A stretch of 64,000 nucleotides of DNA from Halobacteriales archaeon YIM A00010 (GTDB lineage: Archaea > Halobacteriota > Halobacteria > Halobacteriales > Haloarculaceae): positions 744,001 to 808,000 of the forward strand of contig JAKCFJ010000003.1 of assembly GCA_025041175.1 (NCBI GenBank), given 5' to 3'. The notes under the pieces are model-generated. The model ran no database searches and had not been told where the DNA came from. It saw nothing but the letters and a program-made list of their open reading frames with translations. A program made the position numbers and the translations under genes. Positions 63,216 to 64,000 of this stretch are shown one piece after another. Each line of letters begins with the position of its first letter. Positions within the stretch are counted from its first letter, which is position 1.

Positions 63216-64000
63216 TCACTCACCAGAGTCAGAATCATCGTCTTCCGTGAATTGGGACATCTCAGGCTGGGTGGTGCTCTGCCCGAACAGCCAGTCCGAC
63301 CAGCTCAGTTTGAGTAGCTGGCGATCACGATCCGGAAAGCGCCGTTCGGCCGTCTGGGCGTAGTTTACGAGCGCGACCAAGACCACGCCGCCGATGGTGT
63401 TCCCGAGGAGTACCGGCAGCCAGAACTCGGAAAAGACGGCAAACAGTCCAGTTCCGTTGACCAACACGAAATAGAGCGCCTCACACGCTGTCGTGATGAC
63501 GTGATACAGCTCGGCCGCAGCGATCATATAGAACACGATATAGATGAGGAGAAATCGAGAGACAGTATCGCGTGCGGCGTGATCGAGCCATACCACACCG
63601 GCAACGAGCCATCCCGCAAACAGCGCCTTGAGGAACACGTCCCACCACCCGAGGGAAAGTCCGTGCCGGGTGAACTCAGCACCGGCGCTCATCGCGGCTG
63701 GCGAGAGCACATGGCTGTTAGCGAGGGCAAATGCACCAAGACTTGCTCCGATTACGTTTCCCGCTAACACGATCAGCCACACCCGAAACAGCATCGGTAC
63801 GCTGGTAAGCCGGGTCAGAACCAGCGCGACTGGCGGTAACGTGTTTTCGGTGTACAGTTGGTATCGTCCCATGATGATGTAGAGAAAGCCAAGCGGGTAG
63901 AGGATAGCGCTGAGAAATCCGTTGTTGGGAAAGAGCGCAGCACCCACTGCGTGGCCCAGGAACGTCAGCGTGATAGCGAATCCGGCGGCAAGCCCGCTGA
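63216..64000 (-). CDS. Formate/nitrite transporter (FNT) family protein, 5' partial
   Basis: The frame is open to the right edge, so the start is beyond base 64000; about 260 codons are visible. The membrane protein shows the FNT pattern GLAAGFAITLTFLGHAVGAA LFPNNGFLSAILYPLGFLYI, MGRYQLYTENTLPPVALVLT (family TxNT-like region), FLKALFAGWLVAGVVWLDHA and AELYHVITTACEALYFVLVN. FNT channels pass formate, nitrite or hydrosulfide as pentamers. The C-terminal 45 residues are charged (TAERRFPDRDRQLLKL). The substrate cannot be assigned. Confidence 0.9.
   Translation of the reverse strand, partial: SGLAAGFAITLTFLGHAVGAALFPNNGFLSAILYPLGFLYIIMGRYQLYTENTLPPVALVLTRLTSVPMLFRVWLIVLAGNVIGASLGAFALANSHVLSPAAMSAGAEFTRHGLSLGWWDVFLKALFAGWLVAGVVWLDHAARDTVSRFLLIYIVFYMIAAAELYHVITTACEALYFVLVNGTGLFAVFSEFWLPVLLGNTIGGVVLVALVNYAQTAERRFPDRDRQLLKLSWSDWLFGQSTTQPEMSQFTEDDDSDSGE

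Noticed and set aside
1-64000. CRISPR arrays, tRNA or rRNA genes
   Set aside because: No regularly spaced repeats with unique spacers and no cloverleaf or rRNA-like segments were noticed. A tRNAscan-SE, Infernal and CRISPR finder run would settle this.

Overview
The window comes from a halophilic archaeon (class Halobacteria). Evidence for this includes acidic proteins, TFB, archaeal Spt4 and RpoP-type RNA polymerase proteins, several bacterio-opsin-activator type (HTH_10) regulators, a HalOD1-type protein, a DUF7344-type winged helix, A/T-rich TATA-like boxes close to start codons, and haloarchaeal insertion sequences. The genus cannot be fixed from the sequence. No tRNA, rRNA or CRISPR array was seen. 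Gene calls and family names come from reading translations by eye; no database search was run.

Region 1 (1-9.3 kb) is an intact catabolic block. It holds a large FAD/Fe-S dehydrogenase cut by the left edge, glutamate dehydrogenase, a pita-bread hydrolase resembling ectoine hydrolase DoeA, a class III aminotransferase, a semialdehyde-type dehydrogenase and a RidA deaminase. Together they look like a route that hydrolyses a small nitrogenous compound, transaminates the product, oxidises the aldehyde and recycles the amino group through glutamate.

Region 2 (9.3-31.7 kb) mixes intact genes with many broken ones. Intact genes include proline iminopeptidase, a two-RCK potassium channel, isochorismatase-like, cupin and VOC proteins, a ferritin-like protein, a quinone oxidoreductase, LtrA and a double-CDGSH protein. 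Broken genes include an iron-siderophore binding lipoprotein behind a DtxR-like box, a metal P-type ATPase tail, a cation-efflux/HxlR chimera, a methyltransferase, a VOC dioxygenase, DsrE, a methionyl-tRNA synthetase/TauE chimera and a CoA-disulfide reductase. Within it lies the most unusual unit: an HTH_10 regulator divergent from a tightly packed tfb-spt4-rpoP-like operon (17.97-20.27 kb). A repeated operator-like motif lies in front of each side.

Region 3 (31.7-37.4 kb) looks GC-rich. It has a compact ArsR-SRPBCC-SRPBCC-RibD_C-SRPBCC operon and an alanyl-tRNA synthetase.

Region 4 (37.6-54.3 kb) is accessory DNA. It holds a large transposase with an in-frame stop, an SDR/NmrA/MarR group with shared operator-like sites, remnants of plasmid-type genes, three HTH regulators, fragments of IS5-like, IS200/IS605 (TnpB) and other transposases, a short element with 18-bp inverted repeats, a selenium-binding protein (methanethiol oxidase family) with its own ferredoxin, a DsbA/FrnE protein and an intact IS6-like element. 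The IS6-like element truncates a hydantoinase/oxoprolinase A gene.

Region 5 (54.3-64 kb) is a 5-oxoprolinase type locus (PxpA, PxpB, PxpC) with biotin carboxyl carrier protein, biotin carboxylase and an Lrp/AsnC regulator. It also holds a fused remnant of a molybdenum hydroxylase operon, an IS6-end remnant, and a formate/nitrite transporter that runs off the right edge.
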